Shown here piece by piece: positions 31,462-42,314 of a stretch of DNA of 64,000 bases. Positions within the stretch are counted from its first letter, which is position 1. Each line of letters begins with the position of its first letter. Origin of the DNA: Branchipolynoe longqiensis (lineage: Eukaryota; Annelida; Polychaeta; Phyllodocida; Polynoidae); contig CM059196.1 of assembly GCA_030323885.1 (NCBI GenBank), forward strand, positions 41,928,798 through 41,992,797, written 5' to 3'. The position numbers and the translations under genes were made by a program. Under the pieces are notes generated by a model. The model was given only the letters and a program-made list of their open reading frames with translations, was not told the DNA's origin and searched no databases.

Positions 31462-31624
31462 TACACAAACCCTCATACCGCAGCCTAGTTTGGTGGTATG
31501 CAGACTTTGTCGGCGTCGAGTACAACACTCTTGGAATAAAACGTGGTTTAAAGCTGCACAGTCCGATGAAAACACCAACTAGCTCCTCACCCACCACATT
31601 CAATCTTACAAAAAGAAAAGGTTG

Positions 31625-32060
31625 GGTGACCTGACAGAGGGGTGGAGGGTGTCTGGGTGTGCGGACGGGCTGGGGTGTGGGTTTGTGGGTGGTGTGTGGG
31701 TGGGAGTATGGGTGTTTGTGTGGATGGCGGTTTCATGGTGTGACGAGTGAGTTGTATGGGTGGGTGTGTGGGTGGAGTGTGGATGGGAGTGTGGGCGTGT
31801 CGGGGGGTGCGTGTGCGTGTGGATGTGGGTGGAAGTGTGGGTGGGAGTATGCGTGTGGGTGGAAGTGTGAGTGTTTGTGTCGATGGGGGTTGGGGCTGTC
31901 GGGTTGCGAGGGATGGGTTGGGGAGTGTGGATGTGGGTAGGAGGGTGTGGGTGGGAGGGTGGGTGTGGGTGGGAGGGTGGATGTGGGTGGGAGGATGGGT
32001 GTGGGTGGTTGTAGTGGTGGGGTTGGGAGTGTGGGTGGGGTGTGGAGGGTGGGGTGTGGA
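31625..32060. repeat. G/T-rich GTGGGTGGGA satellite
   Basis: About 430 bp of gtgggtgggagtatgggtg-like repeats on the + strand with many GGG runs, hence G-quadruplex potential. Both-strand open frames are artefacts. Confidence 0.9.
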
Positions 32061-32531
32061 GGCGCCCCCCCTCGCGCTCCCCCGCTCGCTGCACACTCAC
32101 GTGCAAGAAGGGTAGCATGGTTAATAACTTTAAAACAAGAAAAGGTAGTAAACTTGTGATTTAACTAGGCGACTGCTGAATTTTGCAAGTGTGGGAGTTT
32201 GGGGGGTGATGAAACCAAGGTCAAGGCCGTGCTACTTTGACAACCCCCGCGGTCACCCCCACCATCTCCACCACCACCGTCACCATCCCCACGCCGTTAC
32301 CCCTACCGCCGCTACTACCGCCGCTACTAGCGCCGCGTCACACACTCAATACGGGACGTGGGGACAGGATGGTGCACATGTGTTAAATTAAGGTGAGAGC
32401 ACCCCTAATAGTAATAGACTAATACTCCGAGAGTGGGATACCCGCATTCAAGTATTATTAACCTATTGAACTCATATATAGATCGATACCCCGTTTGCAT
32501 ATATTCTATGATATGTCTCATTGTTGTATGC

Positions 32532-32865
32532 ACAGGACAGGGTTGCCGAATCGGTAGAGCGCAGACCTCCCGTTCATAAGGTCCGAGTTCAATTACCGGT
32601 GTAGTCAAACTTATGACTTACAACATTGATACTTGTCGCTTCCTAGCCTGGCGATTGGCATTATTAGGATAGGGTAACGACTGGTAGGCTCAGTGTCAGG
32701 ATAATGTGACGGAGTGGGATATCAGTTCATGGTGCTACTGGCCTGGTCTTCCAGTGGTGCAGCACTATAAAGTCACCATCAGCGCACACTGTCACAAATC
32801 GGTGTCTGTCCTGATATGACCTTAGCTGTTGCCCGGACATAAAACTCCAATAACCAACCAACCAG
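32532..32865 (+). mobile_element. SINE (family A, second head type) with 10-bp target duplication
   Basis: The head ggttgccgaatcggtagagcg and B-box-like gagttcaattacc precede the body and tail ending ataaaactccaataaccaacc. It is flanked by tgttgtatgc at 32522-32531 and 32866-32875, a clear target-site duplication. Confidence 0.85.
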
Positions 32866-32879
32866 TGTTGTATGCGTGT

Positions 32880-33258
32880 AAGCACATTGTATATTGGCCT
32901 GTATTATACTTATGGTATGCAGGTATTGCAGGTATTGCAACACCTCAGGAAGTTTGACGCCCCTGCCCTGCAGAGTTGTAAACCACTGCCTTGTGGTGCA
33001 GGTTCTTGACAGAACCGAAGGCTAAGGGAGCAAACCCTAAACAGAAAACCATATCACTGTGGCAACATTAAGGGCGGTTGATGTATGGAACTCCCAACAT
33101 CTCCTGACCAGCCACTGCAGGGACAAATAGTTTTGCGCCTGTCTTGACATGTTCTTGCCGGTGTGAAACCTCTATTTGCTCCACGAGAGAGTGCCACTGG
33201 TAACTTGCAAAAGCCAGCAGCACTTCCAACACTTTTGCAGGCAGCTTTCATGAAATGT
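32880..33258. other. Unidentified repeat-like stretch
   Basis: The segment near 32915-32960 (gcaggtattgcaggtattgc) reappears inverted at 37785-37825, and acatgttcttgccggtgtga (33147) reappears inverted near 36101-36120. It abuts a LINE 3' end, so it may be upstream LINE sequence, but no reverse-transcriptase motif is visible. Confidence 0.35.
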
Positions 33259-33345
33259 GAGAGAGCTAAATGGAGAGCGGCAGTCAAGTAATGAAAGCAG
33301 TCTTTGTCACATCGCGACCGACAGCATGATGATGATGATGATTAT
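33259..33345 (+). mobile_element. LINE 3' end fragment
   Basis: Identical in layout to the end of the LINE at 17445: gagagctaaatggagagcgg, cagtcaagtaatgaaagcag, then an (ATG)n run. Only the last about 85 bp remain. Confidence 0.75.
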
Positions 33346-33614
33346 ACTTATAGTCTCGTTCTATATTACCCCACGACGGCACCAGTACTGATGTACATGG
33401 CCAACATACATTTGCCGCGTGGTGTGTGCACCCTGACCTGCTGCCCATACAAATAGTTATTGCCACCATCATCACAGAGCAGGTTGACGGTAGTAATCTT
33501 GTGTAAGACCTTTTCCACGGAATATACTGCATAGTGAGTTTCTATCCACACACTTGGATCTTCCCACTGCTATTATCGGGCATGAAGGTGGTAGACATCC
33601 TGTATAACTATAAC

Positions 33615-34323
33615 GCCCTGGTCACATAGCCGTTAGTGGACGTAGTTGAACGTAGCTGAACGAAGTGGAGGCTAACGTGGGTCAAACGTGATGTAAGTTT
33701 GTTAAACTATGTTGAAATATGTTAAGGTATGGCACGAATGATATGGATAAATATGTTACATTATGGATGCCGGTATGTTCAACTATGTTCAACTACATTC
33801 AACTACGCTCACCTACATTCAACTGCGTTCAACTATGTTCCACTATGTTCAACTACATTCAACTACGTTCAACTACATTCAACTACATTCAACTACGTTC
33901 AACTATGTTAGGCTCCACTACGTTCAACTACATTCAGCTTTGTCCACCAACGGATATCTGACCATGCCATGCGCGATGTGGAACAGCCATGGTTTTGTGC
34001 AGGTCAAAGTATGCCAGAGTACAGTAGAGTATGCTAGAGGATGCTAGAGTAATCTAGAGTACATTAATAGGTATGTTCTACTATGTTCTCCTACATTCAA
34101 AATTCAGCCTCTGATATACCGCTCTTTTGAACATGTCCAAAAATTTAATCGGAGATCACGGCTCACCCATGTTATTACCAAGTTAACATCAAGGACAAGT
34201 ATGGATGCTGGTACGTTCAACTATGTTGAACTACGTTCAACTACGTTCAACTACGTTCAACTACGTTCAACTACGTTCAACTACGTTAGCCCCCATGTCC
34301 ACTAATGGCTATGTGACTAGGGC
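33615..34323. mobile_element. Foldback MITE, GCCCTGGTCACATAGCCGTT termini, GTTCAACTAC interior
   Basis: Left gccctggtcacatagccgtt and right aatggctatgtgactagggc are inverted. The interior has tandem caactacgttcaacta words (33775-33945 and 34205-34290) and a partial complement near the left end. Confidence 0.75.
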
Positions 34324-34529
34324 TTTAGACCTTTAAAGTACAGCTCTGCATCAACACGTAAATGTTGAGCTGACAAGACAAAACCAGTTTGTGTATGGAC
34401 AAATTGTTTGCACATCTCAGGGTTCGCCGATCGCAGTAGCCACTGGAGAGGGGCACTATGGTACATATCCCTTTCACGGATGTCGCTTAGTGTGAAGAAA
34501 GGCGGATGTTTCTTCGCTCCTTGAGTAGC

Positions 34530-34835
34530 TCAGTTGTGCATGAAGGAGCTGGTGGCAATACGGCATCATTGGGAAGATATCTTCATGGTACGAAGTCAAG
34601 GGCCAGGTAGACGGAAGGGTTTCACAAACTCAAAGACCACGTGTTCGACTTGGAGAGGGATGGGTGCTGCCAGCTTGTACTTTTCAATAGACGCACCATG
34701 CCATGAGAACACACAACCATGCCATACCAGAGTGGGAAGTGGTGAACACGGATAAATGGAGGAAACTGGTTGCAAGATCATCTACGGTGCCTCACTGACT
34801 CTCACAGTTAAGGAATTGATGATGATGATGATTAT
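34530..34835 (+). pseudogene. Possible decayed LINE C-terminus
   Basis: One frame gives RVRLGEGWVLPA and DKWRKLVARS near a terminal (GATGAT)n run, reminiscent of LINE protein ends. No catalytic motif is visible, so this rests on pattern only. Confidence 0.3.
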
Positions 34836-35074
34836 GATGATGACCACTAAGTTTTTAAGCGAGTGGCACAGGCAAGAGGCTGAGTCATGACAGCTGAATA
34901 GGCCAGGTGGCAGCACCAGGCAACGCAGGGAGCATGTCCATTCCGCCTGAGTTGTTAAGTGTCAGTAGTTGTGATGTGTCCAGACATGGTGCAACCAGAG
35001 GCACCATTCAAGGATAATCAGTTTATGGATAATTATACTCGTATAATGCTTATAGTTTATACAGCACATATATG

Positions 35075-35076
35075 TA

Positions 35077-35112
<36 letters not shown>
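35075..35112. repeat. (AT)n microsatellite
   Basis: TA repeats within a wider TATACA-rich stretch (35040-35190). Confidence 0.9.
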
Positions 35113-35588
35113 TATGTGTACGTACACATACACATATAAATATGCATATATGGTGGTATATATATGTATATATATCTACATATATATATAACTTAGATAC
35201 CTGTCAAAAGCATAAGTGGCATGCAGTACTTCTAAGGAACAGCGAATGCCTCTCCATGTGCGGACTATTTTCAAGGTACAATATTATTTCATTTGAATGT
35301 CTCACTGATGACAGGACACTTGCTATGATACTCAATGGTAGACAAATATTGGTCATGATGCAAAGTTGTCAGTACTTTTGAAGACATATGCTACAGTAAA
35401 GTTCCTATTATTACATATATATGAGGATCTTGGAAGCGATAGCTTGCATATCACGGCCACATCTAAGGAGCAAATGGGTGAGCCCCATTCGCAGATGGGG
35501 GTGGGCAGGTTGTCACCGGGCACTGACATTATTCTGGGTGATCATATGTGATTCTCCCAATACACATATGTCCGGATGTATTCTTATA

Positions 35589-35769
35589 CAGTAAAACCTG
35601 TCTTAATCGACCGACCATGGGGCCAACTTCAAGTGGTCCATTTAGGGAGGTAGTCGGTTTAGAGAGTTAGAATATCCTTAAAATGGTATTTTTGGGACCC
35701 AAATAAAGCGGTCGATATAGCGGAGTGGTCGATCTGTGGAGGGGTCATTATAGAGAGGTTTTACTGTAT
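35589..35769. mobile_element. pogo-like MITE
   Basis: Bounded by acagtaaaacctgtcttaat and tatagagaggttttactgt with TA flanks; interior atcgaccgaccatgggg and gaccc-aataaagcggtcg. Confidence 0.8.
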
Positions 35770-36835
35770 ATTATGAGGGATAATTTGACAACGATTATAT
35801 ATATGTGAATGCATCCTATATATATAATGCTTATACGTCATATATACAAATATATATAATATGACTACACTTATATGTATATGCGAATGCATCCTATATA
35901 TAGATATATAATCTTATATATGTATATGTATATAATGCTTAAAATTTGACCATCCCGACAGGCCTATAGGCGATAACGGCCAGACGCAGCTGGTATACAG
36001 TACTTAGAGCCCCTCACAGGTGGCGCCAGTGTGGCCAATGCTGTACTACGCAGTACTCGGCAGCGCAAGAAAGAGCGCGAGTGTGCGAGAGTTGCCTTTT
36101 CACACACCGGCAAGAACATGTACGCAGAGTCAGTTTGATAGGATACAGTGAATATACTATTACATAGGGAACTGAAGATAGATAGTGTCCTTGTTTATAC
36201 TCCTATAATAGATTATAGAGCGCATATATGACATATAACCATTATGATGGGTCCGTGTATAAAGGCGAGGAAGGGAATTATCATTGTTATTCTATTTGTT
36301 ACCGCTATTCGCTATCATTTGGTGCGGAGTACCCCCACTCCCACGTAACCGTTTGTAGAAACCATCCACTCGTCGTGGTCACCAGTTTGTAGAGTGTAAT
36401 ACTCGGATCTGTGGCTGTGTACTTAGGCTATGAGGAAAACAATACAGACAAAGAGAAAGGAAGAGAGTAAAGTGTAAGAGAAGAGAAGAGAGTCCAGCAC
36501 TCTGGTTTATTGCTTATATAGTTATATGGGTTCTTTGTAGAGTATCACCCTCCTCCTTCGCCCAATGGGAATTGAGCATTCTTGGTCCAACCAATAGGGA
36601 TTCAGCATTCCTGGTCTCCATGGATACCAGTGGTCTTCCCACCACAGGTAGCTGTATGGCCCCATGGCCAGAACCAACCTTGACCTTTTGAGTGTGGTGA
36701 CCCCTACCCCCAGCAGAAGGGCTAGGCCCTGAGTGCAATCCCACCCAGACCTGCCAGCACCACTATATCTATTTACATCCCAATCAGGCACCACCAACCC
36801 ATATATATACATGACCCTGGTCACGTACATCATCA
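35770..36835. other. Intergenic, nothing coding recognised
   Basis: TATA-rich at 35790-35940. A 26-bp stretch at 36074-36099 is identical to part of exon 1 of the IRF gene (38166-38191). Other open frames lack support. Confidence 0.45.
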
Positions 36836-36839
36836 GCAT

Positions 36840-37768
36840 CATCATGCTGTTGGTTCCGATGCGAGAAAGACTGCTTTCATTACTTGACTGCTACTCTCCA
36901 TTTAGTTCTCTGCTGTGAGAGTAATGTCCATGAGTCGGTCTTAATGTCTCTCAGCTTCAGGTTTCTCTTGATGGGATCCTTGAACCGGAGACGAGGGCGC
37001 CCTCTCTTTCTGTAATCAGAAGACAGTTGAGAGTAGAGGATCTGCTTTGGTAGCCTGTCTGATGACATCGTCATGAGGTGTCCAGTCCACTGGAGATTCT
37101 TTTTGATCAGCAGATCTTCCAGAGAGGGAAGCCCCGTTCATTCGAGTATTTCCTTATTTGTCGCTTTGTCCTTCCAGGTTAGCCTCACGATCGAATGCAG
37201 ATGTCACATGATAAAGGCATGCACCTTTTTCACCTGTCATCTGTACACTGTCCAGGCCTCGGCTCCGTATAGTAGGGTGGATAGCATGATTGCACAGTAG
37301 ATCTTGGCTTTGACCCACATGGACACATGGTGGTTGTTCCAGAGTCTCTGGTGTAGTCGACCGAAAGATGCACTAGCCTTGGCCATCCTCCTCTGTATTT
37401 CAGCATCAATGCGACCATCACTTGATATAGTGCTTCCGAGGTAGGTGAATTCCAGAACAGAGTTCAGCTTGTTTCCGTCAACCATGACATCATCCTCTCA
37501 GGTTCTTGTAGAGTTGGGTTGGTACATCACCTCCATCTTCTTGATGTTAATCTTCAGGCCAAACTTCTTTGATGCATCGGAGAAAGCGTCCACTATTTTC
37601 TGGATCTCATCAGCATAGTGGGCAACCAGTGCACTGTCATCTGCGAATAGCAGCTCTCTCACCAGTATCCGAGTAGACTTGGTCTTCGCTCTGAAGTGTG
37701 CGCCATTGAATAGGTCAGTGTTCTGTCTGGACTGTATACAGATGCCATCCCTATATGCCTCGGTTTAT
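36840..37768 (-). pseudogene. 5'-truncated LINE, reverse transcriptase palm to C-terminus
   Basis: Read on the minus strand it encodes LLFADDSALVAHYADEIQK (catalytic FADD box), FGLKINIKKMEVM, EFTYLGSTISSDGRIDAEIQ, LLYGAEAWTVYR, LQWTGHLMTMSSDRLPKQIL and WRVAVK, then stop and a CAT-rich (ATG)n tail. This is an L2/CR1- or RTE-like reverse transcriptase lacking its fingers and endonuclease. At least two stops and a frame change break it. It lies just upstream of the IRF gene on the opposite strand. Confidence 0.85.
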
Positions 37769-37963
37769 TGCTTATAAACTCCCTGAGGTATTGCTATACC
37801 TGCAATACCTGCATACCATGTTACAACGCCTACTATTTTATACATACATGATTATAATTCAATTAATAAACAAACTTCCGTTCCTCCCTATCCTTAATCT
37901 CCCATACAGCCAGAGCCAAAAATAAACTCGCAAAAAACCTGCCTGAACCGTGGAACCAGCGAA

Positions 37964-40900
37964 ATGTCGACTGACGGCAACATGGTCGGCGTCCTCGACC
38001 TCAGCATGAGCCGGGCCGCCTCCCCGGGCCGCCAAACCTCGCCGGTATCCCCTGCCGTCGACTGTCACCACGCCATGCCCATCCCCAAGTGGTCCAAGCT
38101 GACCGAGTCGGGCTACGACAGCCTCATCTCGACACTGCAGGCACACGGCCTCATCTCGCACCGGCAGCGCGAGTGTGCGAGAGTTGCCTTTGTAAACAAA
38201 CCGCTGGTACCGCCGCCACTGGCGCCGGCTTTACGGCATGACTTGGACCTCGGCTGTCTCCTAGAGATGGAGATGGCGATGGAGATGGATATGGAGAAGG
38301 AAGTGGATGATTTGCAGTTGCAGAGCAGCAATGCCAATGGCTGGCAATATTTCAGCATAGCTGAAGGTCTGCCTGAAGCTGAACTGTCAGCGAGTTTTGC
38401 CGCCGTACAGTCATACCCGAGAGCGGCGTTGCGGTGCGGTGACGGTGACGTTGTCGGTGACGTTGTCGGTGATGTTGATGATGACAGACATATCCAGGAA
38501 GCAGCGACGCGGGGGACAGTGCTCGGCTCTCCGTGCTCGGCATCGCAGTCGGGAGCGGGAACCGGTAATGAGTTTGAATGTTTGGTGCAGCATCAGCAGC
38601 AACACCCGTCGCACCAACATATCCGCACTTACACTTCAGAGGAGCGAAGGGAATTGCTCTCTTGGAAGCGGAATGGAAGTTTGAGAAGCGTGAATGCTGG
38701 AGACAGTGCGCAAATCACTATCGATGACGTCAGAGACCACGTGGTTCTGGTTCAGACACACATGGACGGCAATGATCAGCAGATTAGTCGACGTCCACCT
38801 GTGAGGGTGCATCAGGGAGCGCCGGTTTGTACTGTGGCGTCCGGTGGTGGGCCAAAGGAGGCTCAGGCGAGGTGTTCTATGATGCTGGTGCCACATGTCT
38901 TACATCGTCAGATAGGCGATGGTGACATCATCTTCTCTCCCACAATAAAGACTGTTGCGGTTCATTGTGGTATAGTAAGAAACGATGGTTGTAAATGTTG
39001 TGATAATGTGAAGATTTCACCACCAAATGTAACCCCGGTGAGTAACAACGACGGTTACCCATGCCACAATGCCTTGGAAAAATCAGCACCTTATGGAAGC
39101 CACCCGGGTAACCCTGGTGGTACTTGCCACAACTGTATGAAAAGATCACGTCATGAAACACTTGCAGCAAATTCTGATTACATATGCCACAATGACATTA
39201 CAATGTCATCACTTAATAGTACCTCAGCGAGTAATCATGGCTATGCTTGCCCCAGTGACATGGAAATGTCATCACTTAATGGGACCTCAGCAAGTAACAA
39301 TGGCTACGCTTGCCACAATGACATGAACATGCCATCACTTAATAGTAGCTATGCTGGCCACAATGACATGAAACTCTCACCACTTAACGGTATCTCAGCA
39401 AGTAACAATGGCTATGCTTGCCAGAATGACATGAAAATTTCATCACTTCTTGGAAATGGAAATCAAGTCAGTAACAATGGTTACATATGTCTCAATGACA
39501 TGACAAGTTCATCACTTTATGAAAAACAAGGGATTAACGATGGATCTAGTTACCAAAATGGCATGAAAATCTCACTAGCTTATAGGACCCAAGAAGGTTA
39601 TGATGATTGCAATTATCAGAATGGCATGAACACATCAAAAGCTGGTGGGATACCAATGAGTACCAATGGTTATGTCCGCCACAAGGATGCAATAATCTCA
39701 AACCCTCATGGAATGCAAGTAAGTAACGATTCTTGTGCTTACAACAATGGCATGAAAATCGCGCCAGCTAGTGGAACTCAAACAATGGCAGATGATTACA
39801 GTTGTCAGAACAACAAGAAAATCTCATCACCCCATCGAAATCAATTAAGTGGCGAAGGTTCCACTTTCCAGAGCCACATGAAAATCTTACCAGCTCATGG
39901 AATACAGGCGAGAAACTTTGATTTCACCTCTAATAAGGAACTGAAAAGCCCACAACTTCATCAAACCCTAATGAGTCTCAATGATTGTGCTTACCGGAAC
40001 AATATGGAAATATCACCGCCACATGGAACACAAGCAAGCAGCAATGAGATGGAAATCTCGCAGCCCAGTGAAAGCCAACCAAGTGCAACTGGTTACATGT
40101 CTCACAACAGCAAGGACATATCATTATTTCATCGAACTCAGTTAAGGGGGGATGGTTTCACTTACAAGAATGACATGAAAACATCACCACTTAGTGGAGC
40201 CCAAGCAAATTCAAATAATTACATTCATCACAAGAGGAACATCTCATCATCTCAACACGTTCAATTAAGTGGAGATGGTTCACCTTCCGAGAACATGAAA
40301 ACCACACCACCTGGCAAAAACCAAGTAAATGTGGATAATTATGCTAATCAGAACAAGAAGACAATCATATCTCAGCGATCTAAATTATGTGGGGACGCCT
40401 GCGCTTACCAGAACAACATGAAAACATCACCACCTCACTTAACCCAAGTAAGTGTAGATGATTACACCCATCACAACAACATCAAGAAATTCTCAACATC
40501 TCATCAAAGTCAATTAAGTGGGGACGCGTACACTTCCCAGAACAACATGAAAACCTCCACACATCGCTCACCCCAAGTAAGCGTAGATGATTACACCCAT
40601 CAAAACAACATCAAGAAATTCTCAACATATCATCGAAGTCAATTAAGTGGGGATGCTTCCGCTTCCCAGAACAACTTGAAAACATCACCACCTCGCGTAA
40701 CCCAAGTAAGTGTAGATGATTACACCCCTCACAACAACAAGGCATTTTCAACATCTCATCAAAGTCAATTAAGTGGGGACACTTACACTTTCCAGAACAA
40801 CATGAAAACCTCCACACATCGCTCACCCCAAGTAAGCGTAGATGAATACACTCATCACAACAACAAGAAAATGTCATCTTCTTGTCGAAGTCAATTAAGG

Positions 40901-41425
40901 GGAGATGGTTACGCTTACAAGACCAACATGAAAACCTCACCACTACATGAAACCCGTTTGATTAACAATGAAACAACAATCTCACAGCCCACCGATACAC
41001 CACTCAAACCAGACCAACCTTTCCATCACCGTCTGCAGGCGACTAGGCTATCCGAGATGGGTCAGGCCTCCTCTCCTCTAAAACTCGAAGCACAGCCTGC
41101 ACCACCAGACCACCCTCCCGCCGAGGGCCCCACCCCACCGTCCCCGGGACCGACTGGGAGTGCCGCTTGTCCGCGGACTCCCCGGGCCACGTCCCCACCA
41201 ACAGACGCGGCCGGGCTGGCGCTCTACATCCCCGTGCCAACCTCCTTCGAGCTGATCGCTTCCCCGTCCGCAGTGGTGGAGCCGGAGCTGATCCAGCCGC
41301 TCGCCCCCTCCGTAGGAGATGACGAAGAACATGAGGGCTCGGAGGGACTGTTCGGCTCCCGGAAGGCAGCGGAGGATTTGCTGTCACTGTCAGACATTGA
41401 TAACGCCTACTATGCACCCGTACCG
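37964..41425 (+). CDS. IRF-domain gene, exon 1: 1154-residue repeat-rich N-terminal region
   Basis: Starts at ATG 37964, the first Met of a long frame. It ends in phase 0 at ACCG|GTGAGT (41425/41426), a strong donor. If not spliced, the frame adds 15 residues and stops at 41473. Residues 10-14 read VLDLS, close to the CtBP-binding PxDLS motif. There is a Met/Glu/Asp-rich patch near 105-125. From about 345 to 1005 lie about 31 degenerate repeats of roughly 23 residues with the core [CY]-x-[NH]-[ND]-M-K-x-S (NNGYACHND early, DDYTHHNNIKKFS late). A Pro/Ser-rich acidic tail ends DLLSLSDIDNAYYAPVP. It is predicted disordered and may serve as a regulatory or activation region. I recognise no family for it. 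Confidence 0.8.
38990..40980 (+). repeat. Coding degenerate tandem repeats (about 69 bp, later 138-141-bp dimers)
   Basis: In frame throughout exon 1. The early part repeats agtaacaatggctacgcttg and cacaatgacatgaa at about 69-72 bp or multiples. From about 40380 the unit doubles to a near-identical dimer (caattaagtggggac ... gtaagcgtagatgattacac), which indicates more recent amplification. Frame is conserved across all units, which argues for selection on the protein. Confidence 0.8.
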
Positions 41426-42124
41426 GTGAGTGATATGGAGTGTCCAAGATCTGTTCGCTTCTCCAAAGAGTAAAGTTAATTGTTGTGTTTGTTTGTGCAA
41501 AATTGCAAAGTTTAATGAAAGCCAAAACTCTTAACGTCATAGGCTTCTGCAGTAACATGTTCTATTAAATTGCCTGTGTATTCCCTTCTATGTGGTAACA
41601 AATGCTTAATGAGCGCATCATACGTAAGGTCGATATATAGAATCAAATCTTGGTACTTGTTTTGGTTTTGAAAATGTGATGTTTTCATTTGGCTATGCAC
41701 CTTTCCGGGATCCGATTTCACAGCGAAATCGCTGATTTTAGCAAAAACTGAGTTGCCAACTCAGCGAAGGGTGGGGTGGGGGGTCCTTTCCGTGAATAAA
41801 AAAACTCCACCTTTAATTGTTTGTTAGACTTGAAGTCTTAAAATAGTTGGAATTTCAATGCCAAAATATGTCCAACTACGGTGCCACGTTGCACCATTTT
41901 AATCGTAGGTTTAACCAAATTGGGGAGCGCAGAATGCACACAGAAAGCTCTAGTTTTTCAGGGATTTTTGAATGGTGTCCACTGGTACCCTTGACCTGTA
42001 ATAAGTGCACCAGGATCTAAGCTGGACCAGTAGGTTAAACAATCTAGATAAGTGTTTTGCTTTCGAAAAGTTGATGGTGTTATCGGACCAGGCAACTTTA
42101 ATTTGTCGCCTTTGAACCCCCCAG
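41426..42124 (+). other. IRF-gene intron 1, nothing else recognised
   Basis: GT at 41426 and AG at 42123-42124 after cgcctttgaaccccccag. The intron is AT-rich. I see no repeats or RNA-like structures. If retained, it truncates the protein before the DNA-binding domain. Confidence 0.6.
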
Positions 42125-42314
42125 GTGCGCCCCGTGGTCCGCCAGCCAATGAGCGCATGGCTGTGGGAGACGCTGGAGCGGGAGGAGATCCCAGGTCTCA
42201 AGTGGGTTGACAGAAAGCAGCTCATGTTCAAGATGCCCTGGCGACACCGTCTGCGCCACGAGTGGACAATAAGGCGCGATGCGCATCTCTTCCTACGCTG
42301 GGCCAAATTCACAG
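42125..42314 (+). CDS. IRF-domain gene, exon 2: first half of the IRF DNA-binding domain
   Basis: Acceptor cccccag, donor TTCACAG|GTATGA; in phase 0, out phase 1. It encodes VRPVVRQPMSAWLWETLERE, then IPGLKWVDRKQLMFKMPWRH and RHEWTIRRDAHLFLRWAKFT. This matches the IRF family: RxWL-like start, IPGLxW, FxxPWxH, HxW and LFxxWAxxTG, with all five Trp of the tryptophan repeat present and the DNA-contacting His after PW retained. IRF proteins bind GAAA-type elements and control antiviral and developmental genes. The exon's last bases and donor are the first copy of a large tandem array in intron 2. Confidence 0.92.

Noticed and set aside
31587..32118. Pro/Thr/His frames on the minus strand and Gly/Val/Trp frames on the plus strand
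   Set aside because: G/T-rich satellite artefact.
41043..41558. Minus-strand frame of 171 residues opposite IRF exon 1
   Set aside because: Shadow of the GC-rich coding strand; no splice or motif support.
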